Assembly: GCF_036345915.1 (NCBI RefSeq) | Contig: NZ_CP107785.1 | Location: 8,928,001 to 8,992,000, forward strand | Reading direction: 5' to 3' | DNA from: Nocardia sp. NBC_00565 | Lineage (GTDB): Bacteria > Actinomycetota > Actinomycetes > Mycobacteriales > Mycobacteriaceae | DNA length: 64,000 nt | Position numbers and translations under genes: made by a program | Shown: piece after piece, positions 25,721-34,932 of the stretch | Position numbering within the stretch: the first letter of the stretch is position 1 | Layout of the letters: every line of letters begins with the position of its first letter | Notes under the pieces: model-generated | Database searches by the model: none | Told to the model about the DNA's origin: nothing | The model's input: only the letters and a program-made list of their open reading frames with translations

Positions 25721-26335
25721 ATGGATTCCGATTCGACCACCCAGCGCGGTCGCAATCCGCGCGGTCAGGGTGGACGGCTGCGGGGCGAGATCATCGCCGC
25801 CACCGAGCGCATGCTCGACGAACTCGGCGACGATCAGGCACTGTCCATGCGTGCGGTGGCGCGCGAAATCGGCAGCGCCGCAACGTCGGTCTACCTGCAC
25901 TTCGCCGATCGGGACGCGCTCGTGCTCGCCACCCTCGAGCAGAGTCACCGCGATCTGCTGCGGGCGATCGATGAGGCGGAGGCGGGCAACGCGGACCCCG
26001 TGGTCCGACTGCGCGCTCGCACCCGGGTTCTCGGCGCCTGGGCCCACCGGCATCCCGGCCTCTACAAGGTGCTGCACGAGAGCACTCTCAATCAGCGCGT
26101 GGCCATGCCGTTCAAACAGGAACTGACCGAGCGCACGACCACCGCGATCCAGCGCTGCATGGACGCCGGCCTCGTGCCCGCCGACGACGCGGCCGCGGTC
26201 ACCCTCGATCTGCGGGCCGCGGTGCACGGCGCGGTGTCGATGCGGCTCAACCAGCCGGATCAACCGTGGCCGCAGCTCGACGAGCAGATCGAGCGATTCC
26301 TGGTGAAACTGGTCGGGGTGCCATCGGTTTCGTGA
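25721..26335 (+). CDS. TetR family regulator
   Basis: 204 residues from ATG 25721. HTH at about 20-65 (EIIAATERMLDELGDDQALSMRAVAREIGSAATSVYLHFADRDAL). The C-terminal domain resembles the TetR_C_33 type (NADPVVRLRARTRVLGAWAHRHPGLYKVL). Probable repressor of itself and the divergent SnoaL-like gene through the palindromes at 25674-25700. Confidence 0.88.
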   Translation: MDSDSTTQRGRNPRGQGGRLRGEIIAATERMLDELGDDQALSMRAVAREIGSAATSVYLHFADRDALVLATLEQSHRDLLRAIDEAEAGNADPVVRLRARTRVLGAWAHRHPGLYKVLHESTLNQRVAMPFKQELTERTTTAIQRCMDAGLVPADDAAAVTLDLRAAVHGAVSMRLNQPDQPWPQLDEQIERFLVKLVGVPSVS

Positions 26336-26366
26336 CCGAATTCACCACAGCGGCTACCCTGCGTCC

Positions 26367-27416
26367 ATGCGGAAGCTTGCTGTTCTGGTGATCGGCCTGC
26401 TCGGTGTGACATTGCTGGTCGGCTGTGGTGATGACAACGACAAATCCGGCTCCGGCCGATCGGATATGGCGACCGTCGCGCCGATGGCGCCGCCACCGAG
26501 TCTGCGCGAGGGATCTCCGGCGAAGGGCGATACCAGCGGGGACACCGTCCAGACGCGCAAGGAGGTCATTACCGGCAGCGTCGATATCACCGCAGGGGAT
26601 CCGATCAAGGCGGCCGGTCAGGTGACCGATCAGGTGCGCGAGGTCGGCGGTCGGGTCGACAGCCGCACCGAGCAGCCGGGGACCGACGACACCGACCCGC
26701 AGGCCACGCTCACCGTGCGGGTGCCTGCGGATAAGACGGACAAGTTCATCGATGGCCTCGGCGGGGTCGGCCGGATCACCCGGATGAGCACCAATCGCGA
26801 CGATGTCACCATGCAGTGGGAGGACCTGGACGCCAGGATCAAGGCGCTGCAGGCGTCGGTCGACCGGTTGCGGACGCTCATCGCGGGCGCCACCAATACG
26901 GCCGATCTCATCGCCGCCGAGCAGGCGTTGTCGAGCCGTCAGGGCCAACTCGACAGTCTCACCGCCCAGAAGCGGCATCTCGACGATCAGGTCGCGCTGT
27001 CCACTCTCACCATCGACATCACCAGCGAGGACAAAAAGTCCGACGAGGGGCCGTCGAATTTCTGGGACGGCATCGTCTCCGGCTGGCACTCGCTGGTGGA
27101 TTGGCTGCAGGACGCGGTGGTGTTCACCGGTAAGGCGATTCCGTGGCTCGGGTTCGTCGTGGTGATCGGCGCGGTGGTGTGGGGGATCATGCGGGTGGTA
27201 CGGCGGGCTGGTCGGAAGGGCGCGGCCACGGGTTCGGAAGAATCGGCCTCGGAAGGCGCGGTTCCGGCCGAGGTCGGTGCGGCGACCGAAAGTGCTGCGG
27301 GCGAGAAAGGCACTGTGGCCGAGAAAGGCGCTGTGGCTACGAAAAGCGCTGAGAAGACAGGAGATACGGGTGCCGCCGACGGTGGTGCGGGCAACGATCA
27401 AACCGAACAGCCGTAA
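26367..27416 (+). CDS. DUF4349 lipoprotein
   Basis: 349 residues. Residues 1-20 form a lipoprotein signal ending LVGC20. The DUF4349 region follows (TRKEVITGSVDITAGDP, VGGRVDSRTEQPG, TLTVRVPADKTDKFIDGLGGVGRI). A coiled coil spans about 150-215 (EDLDARIKALQASVDRLRTLI, LSSRQGQLDSLTAQKRHLDDQV), then one membrane segment at about 258-280 and an Ala/Glu-rich tail. Envelope-associated, function unknown. Its 3' end overlaps the next gene by 47 bases in another frame. Confidence 0.85.
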   Translation: MRKLAVLVIGLLGVTLLVGCGDDNDKSGSGRSDMATVAPMAPPPSLREGSPAKGDTSGDTVQTRKEVITGSVDITAGDPIKAAGQVTDQVREVGGRVDSRTEQPGTDDTDPQATLTVRVPADKTDKFIDGLGGVGRITRMSTNRDDVTMQWEDLDARIKALQASVDRLRTLIAGATNTADLIAAEQALSSRQGQLDSLTAQKRHLDDQVALSTLTIDITSEDKKSDEGPSNFWDGIVSGWHSLVDWLQDAVVFTGKAIPWLGFVVVIGAVVWGIMRVVRRAGRKGAATGSEESASEGAVPAEVGAATESAAGEKGTVAEKGAVATKSAEKTGDTGAADGGAGNDQTEQP

Positions 27417-27603
27417 GGGCCCGCTCGTCGAAACCCTCGACGACGGCACCCTGCAGCTGTACGTCCGTGCCCCGGCCGTGGAAGGCAAGGCCAACAAGGC
27501 TGCCATCGAACTCCTGGCCGAGCACTACGGCGTCCCCAAATCCGCCGTCCGCCTCGCCGCGGGCGCGACCTCGCGTTTCAAACGCTTCGAAGTCGAACTC
27601 TGA
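27370..27603 (+). CDS. DUF167 (YggU family) protein
   Basis: 77 residues from GTG 27370, inside the end of the DUF4349 gene. Family motifs are clear: TIKPNSRKGPLVE near the start, LYVRAPAVEGKANKAAIELLAEHYGVPKSAV, GATSRFKRFEV at the end. Widely conserved small protein of unknown function. The overlap suggests translational coupling. Confidence 0.85.
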   Translation: MPPTVVRATIKPNSRKGPLVETLDDGTLQLYVRAPAVEGKANKAAIELLAEHYGVPKSAVRLAAGATSRFKRFEVEL

Positions 27604-27617
27604 ACCTGCACAACCGG

Positions 27618-28082
27618 TTACACGGCACCGGAGAAGCCGAATTGCCGCCACGCCTCGTAGACGGTGACGGCGGCGGCATTGGAGAGATTCATCGAGCGAC
27701 GGCCCGGCAGCATCGGAATGCGCAGCTGCTCGGTGACATGCGGATCATCGAGTACTTCCGCGGGCAACCCCGTCGGTTCGGTGCCGAACAGCAGCACATC
27801 CCCTTCGCGATAGGCCACATCCGTATACCGAGTAGTCGCCTGCGTCGTGAACGCGAATACCCGCTCGGGCCGCACCGCCGCCCACGCCGCCGCGAGATCC
27901 TTGTGCACCGTCACCGAGGCCAGATCGTGGTAATCCAACCCCGCCCGCCGCAACTTCGCCTCCGAAAGATCGAACCCCAACGGCTCGACCAAATGCAGCT
28001 CACACCCGGTACCGGCAACCAGTCGAATCGCATTGCCGGTATTCCCGGGTATGGCCGGCTCGTGGAACATCAGATGGAACAC
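27618..28082 (-). CDS. trmL: tRNA (cytidine(34)-2'-O)-methyltransferase TrmL
   Basis: 154 residues, SPOUT fold. Signature motifs: [14 protein letters not shown] at the start, [11 protein letters not shown] (motif 2) and [18 protein letters not shown] (motif 3, the trefoil knot SAM site). Methylates the wobble ribose of tRNA-Leu isoacceptors. Length matches the minimal TrmL family. Convergent with the DUF167 gene, 15 bases apart. Confidence 0.92.
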   Translation of the reverse strand: MFHLMFHEPAIPGNTGNAIRLVAGTGCELHLVEPLGFDLSEAKLRRAGLDYHDLASVTVHKDLAAAWAAVRPERVFAFTTQATTRYTDVAYREGDVLLFGTEPTGLPAEVLDDPHVTEQLRIPMLPGRRSMNLSNAAAVTVYEAWRQFGFSGAV

Positions 28083-28113
28083 AACGCATCAGCTTGTCAT
28101 GTCCGGGAATGCG

Positions 28114-28659
28114 CTACTTCGCCGGACGCTCCGGTAGGGCGCATGCCATGCCGTCGGCCATACCGGTCGGGCGCACGCCGAGGCCCTGGTTGAGGCGGGC
28201 GCGCTCGTTTTCCCAGGCGATGGTGGCGACCAGCTCGGCCAATTGCGTCTTCGACAGCCGCGTCAGCAGTTCGGTGCGCAGGTCTTCGATGCCGATCGCC
28301 GGCGTGGCCGTCATCGCTTCGGCGAAGGAGATGACGAGCTTTTCCAGGTCGGTGTAGGCGTCGCTGGTTCGGTAGCGCGGCAGGTCGGCGAGCTGCTGTT
28401 CGGTGAGGCCGCTCGAACGAGCCAGCGCGGAGCCGATATCCAGGCAGAATTCGCAGTTGATCAGGCCCGCCGTCTTCAATTCGGCCAACTCTTTGAGCTT
28501 CGGATCCAGCCGATTGCTGAACAGCAATGCCGACTCGTACCCGATCGTGCCGAACAGGACCAGCGGCCGTCGCCTCAGCCACCCGAACAGATCGGACCGG
28601 TTCCGCTTCGCCTGCCGTACCGCCTGTGTGTAATGCCGAATCCGGGTAATGGCTCGCAT
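28114..28659 (-). CDS. Carboxymuconolactone decarboxylase family protein
   Basis: 181 residues from ATG 28659, preceded by AAGGGGGT; the frame extends to 28728. AhpD/CMD-type core with the CxxC pair in INCEFCLDIGSALARSSGL and a downstream acid/His-like region. CMD-family proteins with this CxxC act as alkylhydroperoxidase-like or disulfide enzymes. Substrate unknown. Divergent from the DUF3017 gene. Confidence 0.85.
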   Translation of the reverse strand: MRAITRIRHYTQAVRQAKRNRSDLFGWLRRRPLVLFGTIGYESALLFSNRLDPKLKELAELKTAGLINCEFCLDIGSALARSSGLTEQQLADLPRYRTSDAYTDLEKLVISFAEAMTATPAIGIEDLRTELLTRLSKTQLAELVATIAWENERARLNQGLGVRPTGMADGMACALPERPAK

Positions 28660-28861
28660 CGTCCGTACCCCCTTGTGCCGGAATGATCTCTCCCCATCGA
28701 AACTACGCTGCGTAGTAGTCGAGGGCAATGCCTGATTTCGTATGGCGCGACCGGGTGAAACATCTGGTGAGACAGCAGTCCGGCGTGGCAGCTCGGCGAC
28801 AAGGTGCGCCGATGCCGCGCACTGGTGTCAGCGGCCGCACGTCGTCTGCAAGAATCGGGGC

Positions 28862-29191
28862 GTGACCGACGTGGAGTCCTCTGCCGCCGAGCGGCAGTCC
28901 GGCAGGAGCAGCCTGGGTGGGCAGTTCTTGCGCTGTCACCTGCCAATGGTGGTCGTGACGGCGGTCGTCGTGCTCGCGGTTGTCTTCGTCGCCTGGGACC
29001 GGTGGCGTCGCGGCGCGCTGTTCTTCGGCGGTGCGACCCTGCTCGCGGCCACCTTCCGGCTCTGCCTGCCGACGGCTCGGGTCGGGTTGCTCGCGGTTCG
29101 CAGCAAACCTTTCGACGTCGCCACGCTGAGCCTGCTCGGCACCGCCATCGTCTTCATCGCCGCCACCATCAACACCCTCGGCATCGGCTGA
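28862..29191 (+). CDS. DUF3017 small membrane protein
   Basis: 109 residues from GTG 28862. Three hydrophobic helices (about 30-52, 58-74, 88-106) and the DUF3017 motif RWRRGALFFGGATLLAATFRLCLPTARVGLLAVRSK. In mycobacteria this gene sits next to folD near the met genes; folD is absent here. Function unknown. A shifted copy of its 3' end lies about 745 bases downstream. Confidence 0.82.
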   Translation: MTDVESSAAERQSGRSSLGGQFLRCHLPMVVVTAVVVLAVVFVAWDRWRRGALFFGGATLLAATFRLCLPTARVGLLAVRSKPFDVATLSLLGTAIVFIAATINTLGIG

Positions 29192-29210
29192 GACGCAACG
29201 ACTTTCGCCG
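29177..29210 (+). repeat. Direct repeat, copy 1 (end of DUF3017 gene)
   Basis: 34 bases (CTCGGCATCGGCTGAGACGC then AACGACTTTCGCCG) containing the last codons and stop of the DUF3017 gene. It matches copy 2 at 29921-29954 with about 4 differences. The two copies flank the lipoprotein gene. Confidence 0.75.
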
Positions 29211-29241
29211 GGGCCCGCGGTGCCGAAGCTGCTGGGCCGCG

Positions 29242-29778
29242 CTAGTTGTGGCAGGTGTCCCGGTCGTTGTAGAGCAGTAGCTGCGTGACCTTGGCATCGG
29301 CGGGCATGTTCCGGTAGATGCCGAGGAAGCCATAGTGTGCGCCGTGGTCGGGGACCGCGGCGGAGCTCCAGTTGTAGCCGATCTCGAGGGTCGGATAGGC
29401 CGCGCGGACTTCGTCGACGGTGGAGCCGACGCCGATGCCCTCGGGGGTGCGAGCCGGAAGTTTGCCGGGCATGATCGCGACTATTTCACCGTTGTTGGTG
29501 AAGCCCTGCCAGCCCGCGCGTGCGGTGTATCGGCCGCAGCCGGGCGGATCGTTGGTGTCGTCGAAGGCGGCGATTTCCCCGGTGGCCTCGGCCTCGGTGC
29601 GGTTCATCCCGAGTCGCAGCTTGCCGAAGCCGAGCGGGCCGAGGACGGTCGGCGCCGGTGACGCCGTGGTCGACACTGCTGCCGGGCTGGGCGCAGCAGG
29701 CTCGTCCGAGCACGCGATGGCGCCGGTGAATGCCGTGCCCAGCAGTGCGAACGTCAAAGTGGCACGATGAAAACGCAT
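29242..29778 (-). CDS. Putative secreted lipoprotein
   Basis: 178 residues from ATG 29778. Lipoprotein signal with Cys near residue 23 (TGAIACSDE), a short Pro/Ala linker, then a compact domain (LGPLGFGKLRLGMNRTEAEATGEI, PGCGRYTARAGWQGF, GIGVGSTVDEVRAAYP) repeated in outline, similar to small actinomycete secreted proteins with a KxGMxxxE motif. Function unknown. It lies on the opposite strand between two copies of a 34-base direct repeat, suggesting it arrived by an insertion or duplication event. Confidence 0.72.
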   Translation of the reverse strand: MRFHRATLTFALLGTAFTGAIACSDEPAAPSPAAVSTTASPAPTVLGPLGFGKLRLGMNRTEAEATGEIAAFDDTNDPPGCGRYTARAGWQGFTNNGEIVAIMPGKLPARTPEGIGVGSTVDEVRAAYPTLEIGYNWSSAAVPDHGAHYGFLGIYRNMPADAKVTQLLLYNDRDTCHN

Positions 29779-29853
29779 GGTCTTACCCCCAATTTCGTCC
29801 ATAGACCGGAATGCTCGCCGACTCGAGCGGCGCGATGTCGGCTCAGTCTGCAC

Positions 29854-30288
29854 ATCGGCGACTCTCCAGTCAATGCGGCATTCGTAGGCCCAGGTGCATC
29901 CTATGCGCCACCGTCCGTCCTCGGGGTCGGCTGAGGCGCAACGACTTTCACCGAGCTAATCGCCGGAATGCGGTTGCGTCACCACGCGCGCATCTCGCAG
30001 CTGCACGCCGTCGACCCCGCCATGGTCATCGACGGTGATGCGGAAGATCGCCAACAATGGTGGCGGTCGTGGCAGCGCTGGCCGGTATCGGCGTCGGCAC
30101 CGTTTCGGCGCTCGACCCGGCGGTTGGGAGGCGGCAACCCCCCGGCGGATCGACGCGCCGCAACGGACGGATTTTGTGGCGAATCCATCACGCATACGCG
30201 CCATCTCGGCCGGAAAAGCCCGACGCATCGTGGCGGCGACGCGCCGGGCCAGCCGGTTGGTATTCGATTGTCCCCGAACGGATTCGGG
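29854..30288. other. 435-base region with coding-like remnant
   Basis: No intact gene. Copy 2 of the direct repeat is at 29921-29954. On the minus strand a stretch ending FRITVDDHGGVDGVQLRDARVV looks like a decayed coding end, but I cannot assign a family. Confidence 0.4.
29921..29954 (+). repeat. Direct repeat, copy 2
   Basis: 34 bases, about 88 percent identical to 29177-29210, including the equivalent of the DUF3017 stop region. It now lies in non-coding DNA and marks an ancestral duplication junction. Confidence 0.72.
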
Positions 30289-31236
30289 TCAGCGCGCCGC
30301 GGCGACCGCGCGCCGCCCACGCCCGCCGTGCAACTGCCGAGCCGCACTCGGCGTGACCGTCTCCAGTCGGGTCGGCGGCTCACCCCTCAGATGCTGTTCC
30401 AGGATCTGACCCGCCATCGGCGCGATCAATGGTGCCGCGATGATCAGTCCGAACGAGTTGAACCTGGCCGCACCCCACACGATGATCTTGGCGGCCGGTC
30501 GGACCAGCAGATCGATGATTCCCCAGCGGTCGAACCGGCCGAGTTTGCGCATCCACTTCGGCAGCGTGGCAACCGAAGCCAGTGACAGCAACCGGCTGCC
30601 GAGGGCGTAGCTGATCCCGGCGCCGTTGCGCGGCGAGGTCCACAGCAGATGGTGCATGCCCGCTTCGGCGCGCTCGGAGGTGCACAGGCGCGGGCGGACC
30701 CTCGCGAAGTACGCACGCACCTCCTCGCGCGAGCGCGGCACCTCCTCCGGCTTGCAGGTCTGCAACTCGGCGGCGATCGCGCACTCCTGCCAGTAGCGCG
30801 CCTCGTCCTGCGGGCTGAGCGGGCCCGGCCCGAACATCTCGTACGCCTTGAGCACCGAATGCCAGCCGGTGATGTGGATCCACAGCTGGGTCTCGGGGCT
30901 GTTCGCGCTGTAGCGCTGACCGCTGATCGGTTCGATGCCGGTCATCGGGGCGTGCACCTGCATCAGATGTTCCGATGCCTGGATGGCGGTGCGGCTGTCG
31001 GCGATGGCGACCAGCAGGAAGTAGGAGAAGGTGTGGTCGAGGCGGCTGCGCGGGTCGGTGTAGATGCCCTGCGAGTCGGCGACGGCCGCGGTCAGGAACG
31101 GATCGAAGTGCTCGAGGACCACCGCGCGCTGGAAGCCGATCACGGCGGTCGGCGCGGTCCAGATCTTCCAACTGGGCGAATCCGGGCCGAAGAATCCGTA
31201 GTCGTCCCGGCGAAGAGTGGTCGGATCGAAGGCCAT
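30289..31236 (-). CDS. Oxygenase MpaB family protein (DUF2236)
   Basis: 315 residues from ATG 31236 behind AAAGGAGCAG. DUF2236/MpaB type: FFGPDSPSWKIWTAPTAVIG at the start, the histidine-bearing helices ILEHFDPFLTA-like and HLMQVHAPMTGIEPISGQRY, and TQLWIHITGWHSVLKAYEMFG. The family comprises heme-associated oxygenases such as latex-cleaving Lcp-like enzymes and MpaB; the substrate here is unknown. Divergent from a TetR gene with a shared 140-base control region. A second, different DUF2236 gene lies at 52255. Confidence 0.85.
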   Translation of the reverse strand: MAFDPTTLRRDDYGFFGPDSPSWKIWTAPTAVIGFQRAVVLEHFDPFLTAAVADSQGIYTDPRSRLDHTFSYFLLVAIADSRTAIQASEHLMQVHAPMTGIEPISGQRYSANSPETQLWIHITGWHSVLKAYEMFGPGPLSPQDEARYWQECAIAAELQTCKPEEVPRSREEVRAYFARVRPRLCTSERAEAGMHHLLWTSPRNGAGISYALGSRLLSLASVATLPKWMRKLGRFDRWGIIDLLVRPAAKIIVWGAARFNSFGLIIAAPLIAPMAGQILEQHLRGEPPTRLETVTPSAARQLHGGRGRRAVAAAR

Positions 31237-31378
31237 CTGCTGCTCCTTTGCTGCTCGCCCTCCTGAGCGGCGAATACAACGCAACCGTAGCAATTGTTGG
31301 CAAGCAATACAACAGTCCCGTAGCATTTGTCTTCGGATGGATGCCGCGGCCGACGCTGACATGGAGGTGAAACGAACA

Positions 31379-32029
31379 GTGCCGAAATCGGGTACCGCGC
31401 CGGACCGGCCGCGACGGCGATACGCGCCACGCCTGCCTCCCGAGGAACGCCGCGCCCAACTGCTCGATGCCGCCTATGCGGTACTGAGCCGGATGGAGCT
31501 GCACGAGCTGAGCATGGAGGCTGTCGCACACGAGGCCGGTGTCGGAAAACCGGTGCTGTACACCGCGTTCAAGACGCGCGCCGAACTCGTTGCCGCACTG
31601 CTGGAACGGGAACGCGAGCGCGGCCTCGAACAGGTGGCCGCCACATTGCCGACCGATCTGCTCGGCGCGGATCCGGTCATGGCCGCTTCCGCGACGGTCG
31701 AGGCGTTTGTCGGTGTAGCACTGGAGAATCCGACGCGCTGGCGCCTGATCCTCGCCGGACCCGGCAGCGCCCCCGACGAATACCGTGCGGCACTTGCCGA
31801 TTCGCGCACCGGCGTCTTCGATCAGGCCGAGTCCCTGGTTCGCATGGGCATGGCGCTCGATTCACGGTGGGCGGGAATGGATTCCGGGCTGCTCACCAAC
31901 TCACTGCTGAGCGTGGCGGAAATGCTCGGCAGGCTCGCGGTCAGCGCGCCCGATGAATACCCCCGCGAACGACTCGATGAGTTCGTCCAATCCATCGTGC
32001 GACTGCTCGTCGGCGCGCCCGCCGAATAG
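31379..32029 (+). CDS. TetR family regulator beside MpaB gene
   Basis: 216 residues from GTG 31379, chosen because GGAGGTGA lies 8 bases before it; ATG codons at 31337 and 31361 are in frame. HTH at about 25-70 (RRAQLLDAAYAVLSRMELHELSMEAVAHEAGVGKPVLYTAFKTRAEL). A helical C-terminal domain follows. Divergent from the MpaB-type oxygenase, its likely target. Confidence 0.85.
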   Translation: MPKSGTAPDRPRRRYAPRLPPEERRAQLLDAAYAVLSRMELHELSMEAVAHEAGVGKPVLYTAFKTRAELVAALLERERERGLEQVAATLPTDLLGADPVMAASATVEAFVGVALENPTRWRLILAGPGSAPDEYRAALADSRTGVFDQAESLVRMGMALDSRWAGMDSGLLTNSLLSVAEMLGRLAVSAPDEYPRERLDEFVQSIVRLLVGAPAE

Positions 32030-32134
32030 GGCGTTCTATCGACGGGGATTCCTGCACCTGTCGACATCGCTGGTTGACAAGAAAGGTTGTCCTCGCCGGG
32101 AAGTTCCCCGGAGAGGCGAAACACCTCACCGACT

Positions 32135-33286
32135 TCAGCTGGTGCGGCTCTCCCGCGCCAATCGCATCGTCTCGGTGAGCAGCTTCGAGACCGCCGCCGC
32201 TTCGGTGAGGAAACCGTCGTGTCCGTCGCGGGAGTGCACGATCTCCAGACCTTCGCAGCCGGGGAGGCCGTCGGCCAGCTCCTGCTGTGTTCGCAACGGG
32301 TATAGGCGATCCGAATCGACGCCGCCGACCACACAGGGCACGGGGGTAGCAGCCAGTGCGGCGGAAATACCGCCGCGCCCACGGCCGACGTCGTGCCGAT
32401 TCATCGCCTCGGTGAGCAGCACGTAGGTGGCGGGATCGAAACGGCTACAGAGCTTTTCGGCCTGGTGGTCCAGGTAGCTCTGGACGGCGTAGCGTCCACC
32501 GTTGCGCGGATCCTCCGCGCCCTGGGCGCTGTTCTCGAAGCGGTGGTCGAGTTCGCCTTCGGTGCGATAGGTCAGGTGGGCGATGCGGCGGGCGATGCCC
32601 ATGCCGGTCGTGGGGGCGCGGTCGGTGTCGTGGTAGTCGCCGCCCTGCCAGTCGGGGTCGGCCTTGATGGCGGCGATTTGCGTTGTCTGCGTGCCGATCT
32701 GGTCGGCGGTGGCGCGGGCGCCGACGGCGAGCACGAGTGCCGAGCTCACTCGATCGGGCGTATCGACCATCCACTCCAGCACCCGCATACCGCCCATCGA
32801 ACCGCCGACGATGGCGGCCAGGCGCTCGATGCCGAGCAGATCCATCAGCGCGACTTCCGCGCGCACCTGGTCTCGGATGGAGATCTCCGGAAACCTTGCG
32901 CCCCAGGGCTTTCCGTCCGGCGCAAGCGACGAGGGCCCAGTGCTGCCCTGGCAGCCACCGAGCACATTGGTCGCGATGACGCACCACTCGTCGGTATCCA
33001 CCGGCGCGCCGGGACCGACCATGCCGTCCCACCAGCCGGGCAGCGGGTGGATATCGTCGGGCACTCCGACGACGTGTGAATCGCCGGTCAGCGCGTGTTC
33101 GACGAGCACCACATTGTCCAGCGTGGGGGAGAGCTCACCCCAGCGCTGCACGGCCAAGTGGACATCGGGGACGACGGCGCCGTTCTCCAGCCGCACGTCC
33201 CCGATGGCGATGATGCCGAGCCGCCCGTCCGGCGGTGGCAGCGCCACCCCGGACGAGGAACCAGCGGTACTCGGTTCAGCGCTCAC
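32135..33286 (-). CDS. metX: Homoserine O-acetyltransferase
   Basis: 383 residues from GTG 33286 (GTG 33292 also possible). Alpha/beta-hydrolase acyltransferase: [14 protein letters not shown] (nucleophile Ser), [15 protein letters not shown] (Asp) and [11 protein letters not shown] (His). Early conserved [21 protein letters not shown] and [15 protein letters not shown] are diagnostic of MetX. Makes O-acetylhomoserine from homoserine and acetyl-CoA, the substrate of MetY. Transcribed from the upstream metY with an 80-base gap containing a dispersed repeat; likely one operon under the SAM-IV switch. Confidence 0.95.
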   Translation of the reverse strand: MSAEPSTAGSSSGVALPPPDGRLGIIAIGDVRLENGAVVPDVHLAVQRWGELSPTLDNVVLVEHALTGDSHVVGVPDDIHPLPGWWDGMVGPGAPVDTDEWCVIATNVLGGCQGSTGPSSLAPDGKPWGARFPEISIRDQVRAEVALMDLLGIERLAAIVGGSMGGMRVLEWMVDTPDRVSSALVLAVGARATADQIGTQTTQIAAIKADPDWQGGDYHDTDRAPTTGMGIARRIAHLTYRTEGELDHRFENSAQGAEDPRNGGRYAVQSYLDHQAEKLCSRFDPATYVLLTEAMNRHDVGRGRGGISAALAATPVPCVVGGVDSDRLYPLRTQQELADGLPGCEGLEIVHSRDGHDGFLTEAAAVSKLLTETMRLARESRTS

Positions 33287-33345
33287 GGTCACGACTCCGC
33301 CTCGCCAGCGCTCAGCTCCGTCGTGATCGAGGGTGCTGTGTCGGT

Positions 33346-33369
33346 GGTTCGCTCGCTGCGCTCGCTCAC
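33346..33369 (-). repeat. Dispersed repeat fragment at the metY stop
   Basis: 24 bases, reverse complement GTGAGCGAGCGCAGCGAGCG plus AACC, one base different from the start of the 78-bp repeat in dnaE2. The metY stop TGA lies inside it. Confidence 0.88.
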
Positions 33370-34688
33370 GTTGTCGCCGCCGCGAAACCGGCCAGCAGAT
33401 CGGCCAGAATGTCGTCGATTCCCTCGATGCCCACGGCGAGCCGGACCAGCCCCGGGGTGACGCCGGAGGCCAGTTGCTCATCGGGCGTCAACTGCGAGTG
33501 CGTGGTCGAGGCCGGGTGAATCACAAGAGAACGCACATCCCCGATGTTAGCTACATGGCTGTGCAGGGCTAACGCGTCCACGAACTTCTTGCCGGCATCG
33601 ACGCCGCCGCGCAATTCGAACGCGACGATGGCGCCCGCACCCTTCGGCGCCAGCTGGGCGGCGCGTTCGTGCCACGGCGATGACGGCAGTCCCGCGTAGA
33701 ACACCGTTTCCACGGCCGGATGTGTGCTCAGGAACTCGGCCACGGCCTGCGCGTTCGACACATGCCGCTCGATCCGCAGGCTCAGCGTCTCGATGCCCTG
33801 ACTGATCAGGAACGCGTTGAACGGCGATACCGCGGCACCGAGATCGCGCAGCAGCTGCACGCGTGCCTTCAACGCATAGGCGGGCGCGCCGAGATCGGCG
33901 AACACCGCGCCGTGATAGCTCGGGTCCGGGGTGGTGAAGCCGGGGAAGCGCGATGCGCCGGCGGCGTCGCGCACGGTCCAATCGAAGGTGCCGCCGTCGA
34001 CGATCACACCGGCCACCGCCGAACCGTGCCCGCCCAAATATTTGGTCGCCGAGTGCACGACGATGTCGGCGCCGTGGGCCAGCGGCTGGATCAAGTACGG
34101 GGTGGCGACGGTGTTGTCCACGATCAACGGCAGCCCGGCCTCGTGCGCGATCGCGGAGATGCCGGGAATGTCGAAGATGGCGCTGCTCGGGTTGGCGATG
34201 GTCTCGCCGTAGAACGCCTTGGTGTTCGGCCGGATCGCCGCGCGCCACTGCGCCAGATCGTCCGGATCCTCGACGAAGGAGACCTCGATACCGAGCTTGG
34301 GCAGCGAGTAGTGGAACAGGTTGTAGGTGCCGCCGTAGAGGTGCGGGCTGGAGACGATGTGATCGCCGGCGGCGGCGAGATTCAGGATCGCGTAGGTTTC
34401 CGCGGCCTGACCGGAGGCCAGTAGCAGTGCGGCCACACCGCCCTCCAGGGCGGCGATGCGCTGCTCGACCACGTCTTGGGTCGGGTTCATGATCCGGGTG
34501 TAGATATTGCCCGGTTCGGCCAGTCCGAACAGCGCGGCCGCGTGGTCGGTGTCGCGGAAGGCGTACGAGGTGGTCTGGTAGATCGGGAGTGCGCGTGCGC
34601 CGGTGATCTCGTCGGGGGTCTGCCCCGCGTGGATCTGCTTGGTCTCGAAGGACCAGCGCTCGGCCGCGGACGCGATGGGGTCACTCAT
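33366..34688 (-). CDS. metY: O-acetylhomoserine sulfhydrylase (MetY type)
   Basis: 440 residues, ATG 34688 behind TTTTGGAGTAAG. PLP enzyme of the Cys/Met metabolism family: [30 protein letters not shown]-binding [14 protein letters not shown] (Lys in the conserved SATK), and [29 protein letters not shown]. Converts O-acetylhomoserine and sulfide to homocysteine. First gene of the metY-metX unit. The leader holds a SAM-IV aptamer and a short ORF with three consecutive Cys codons. Confidence 0.95.
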   Translation of the reverse strand: MSDPIASAAERWSFETKQIHAGQTPDEITGARALPIYQTTSYAFRDTDHAAALFGLAEPGNIYTRIMNPTQDVVEQRIAALEGGVAALLLASGQAAETYAILNLAAAGDHIVSSPHLYGGTYNLFHYSLPKLGIEVSFVEDPDDLAQWRAAIRPNTKAFYGETIANPSSAIFDIPGISAIAHEAGLPLIVDNTVATPYLIQPLAHGADIVVHSATKYLGGHGSAVAGVIVDGGTFDWTVRDAAGASRFPGFTTPDPSYHGAVFADLGAPAYALKARVQLLRDLGAAVSPFNAFLISQGIETLSLRIERHVSNAQAVAEFLSTHPAVETVFYAGLPSSPWHERAAQLAPKGAGAIVAFELRGGVDAGKKFVDALALHSHVANIGDVRSLVIHPASTTHSQLTPDEQLASGVTPGLVRLAVGIEGIDDILADLLAGFAAATT

Positions 34689-34721
34689 GTCTTACTCCAA
34701 AAGGGTTGTTCGCCAGCAGGT

Positions 34722-34754
34722 TCAAGGGGATGCGGGTGACGGACAACAACACAT
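34722..34754 (-). CDS. Tri-cysteine leader peptide (uORF) of metY
   Basis: Ten codons, MCCCPSPASP, between the riboswitch and metY. AGGAGGT precedes the ATG by 6 bases, so it should be well translated. Its stop is 33 bases before the metY ATG. Three consecutive Cys codons (TGT TGT TGT) fit a ribosome-based cysteine sensor; poly-Cys upstream ORFs acting as cysteine attenuators are described in mycobacteria. Function here is inference. Confidence 0.7.
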   Translation of the reverse strand: MCCCPSPASP

Positions 34755-34780
34755 GGGGATACCTCCTGAAGTGCGCGCTT

Positions 34781-34884
34781 GCTCTCGACTTTCGAGAGCC
34801 CGGTCATCACCCGGAGCACCCCGCCGCTGCTGGAGGGTTGCCGTCCAGCAAGCCGGGGCTTCGCGCTGGCACTCATGACCTGAC
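34781..34884 (-). promoter_or_regulatory. SAM-IV riboswitch
   Basis: Read on the minus strand: GGTCATGAGTGCCAGCGCGA, then AGCCCCGGCTTGCTGG, then the GGCAACCCTCCA core, and GGGTGATGACC closing the first stem. This order is the SAM-IV aptamer found upstream of methionine genes in actinobacteria. A further 8-bp hairpin (GCTCTCGA/TCGAGAGC, 34781-34799) follows. Probably lowers metY-metX expression when S-adenosylmethionine is abundant. Confidence 0.88.
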
Positions 34885-34932
34885 CGACATCGTAACCGGC
34901 GGGCGGTCGACGGCCGAAATCCGTTGCCTATT

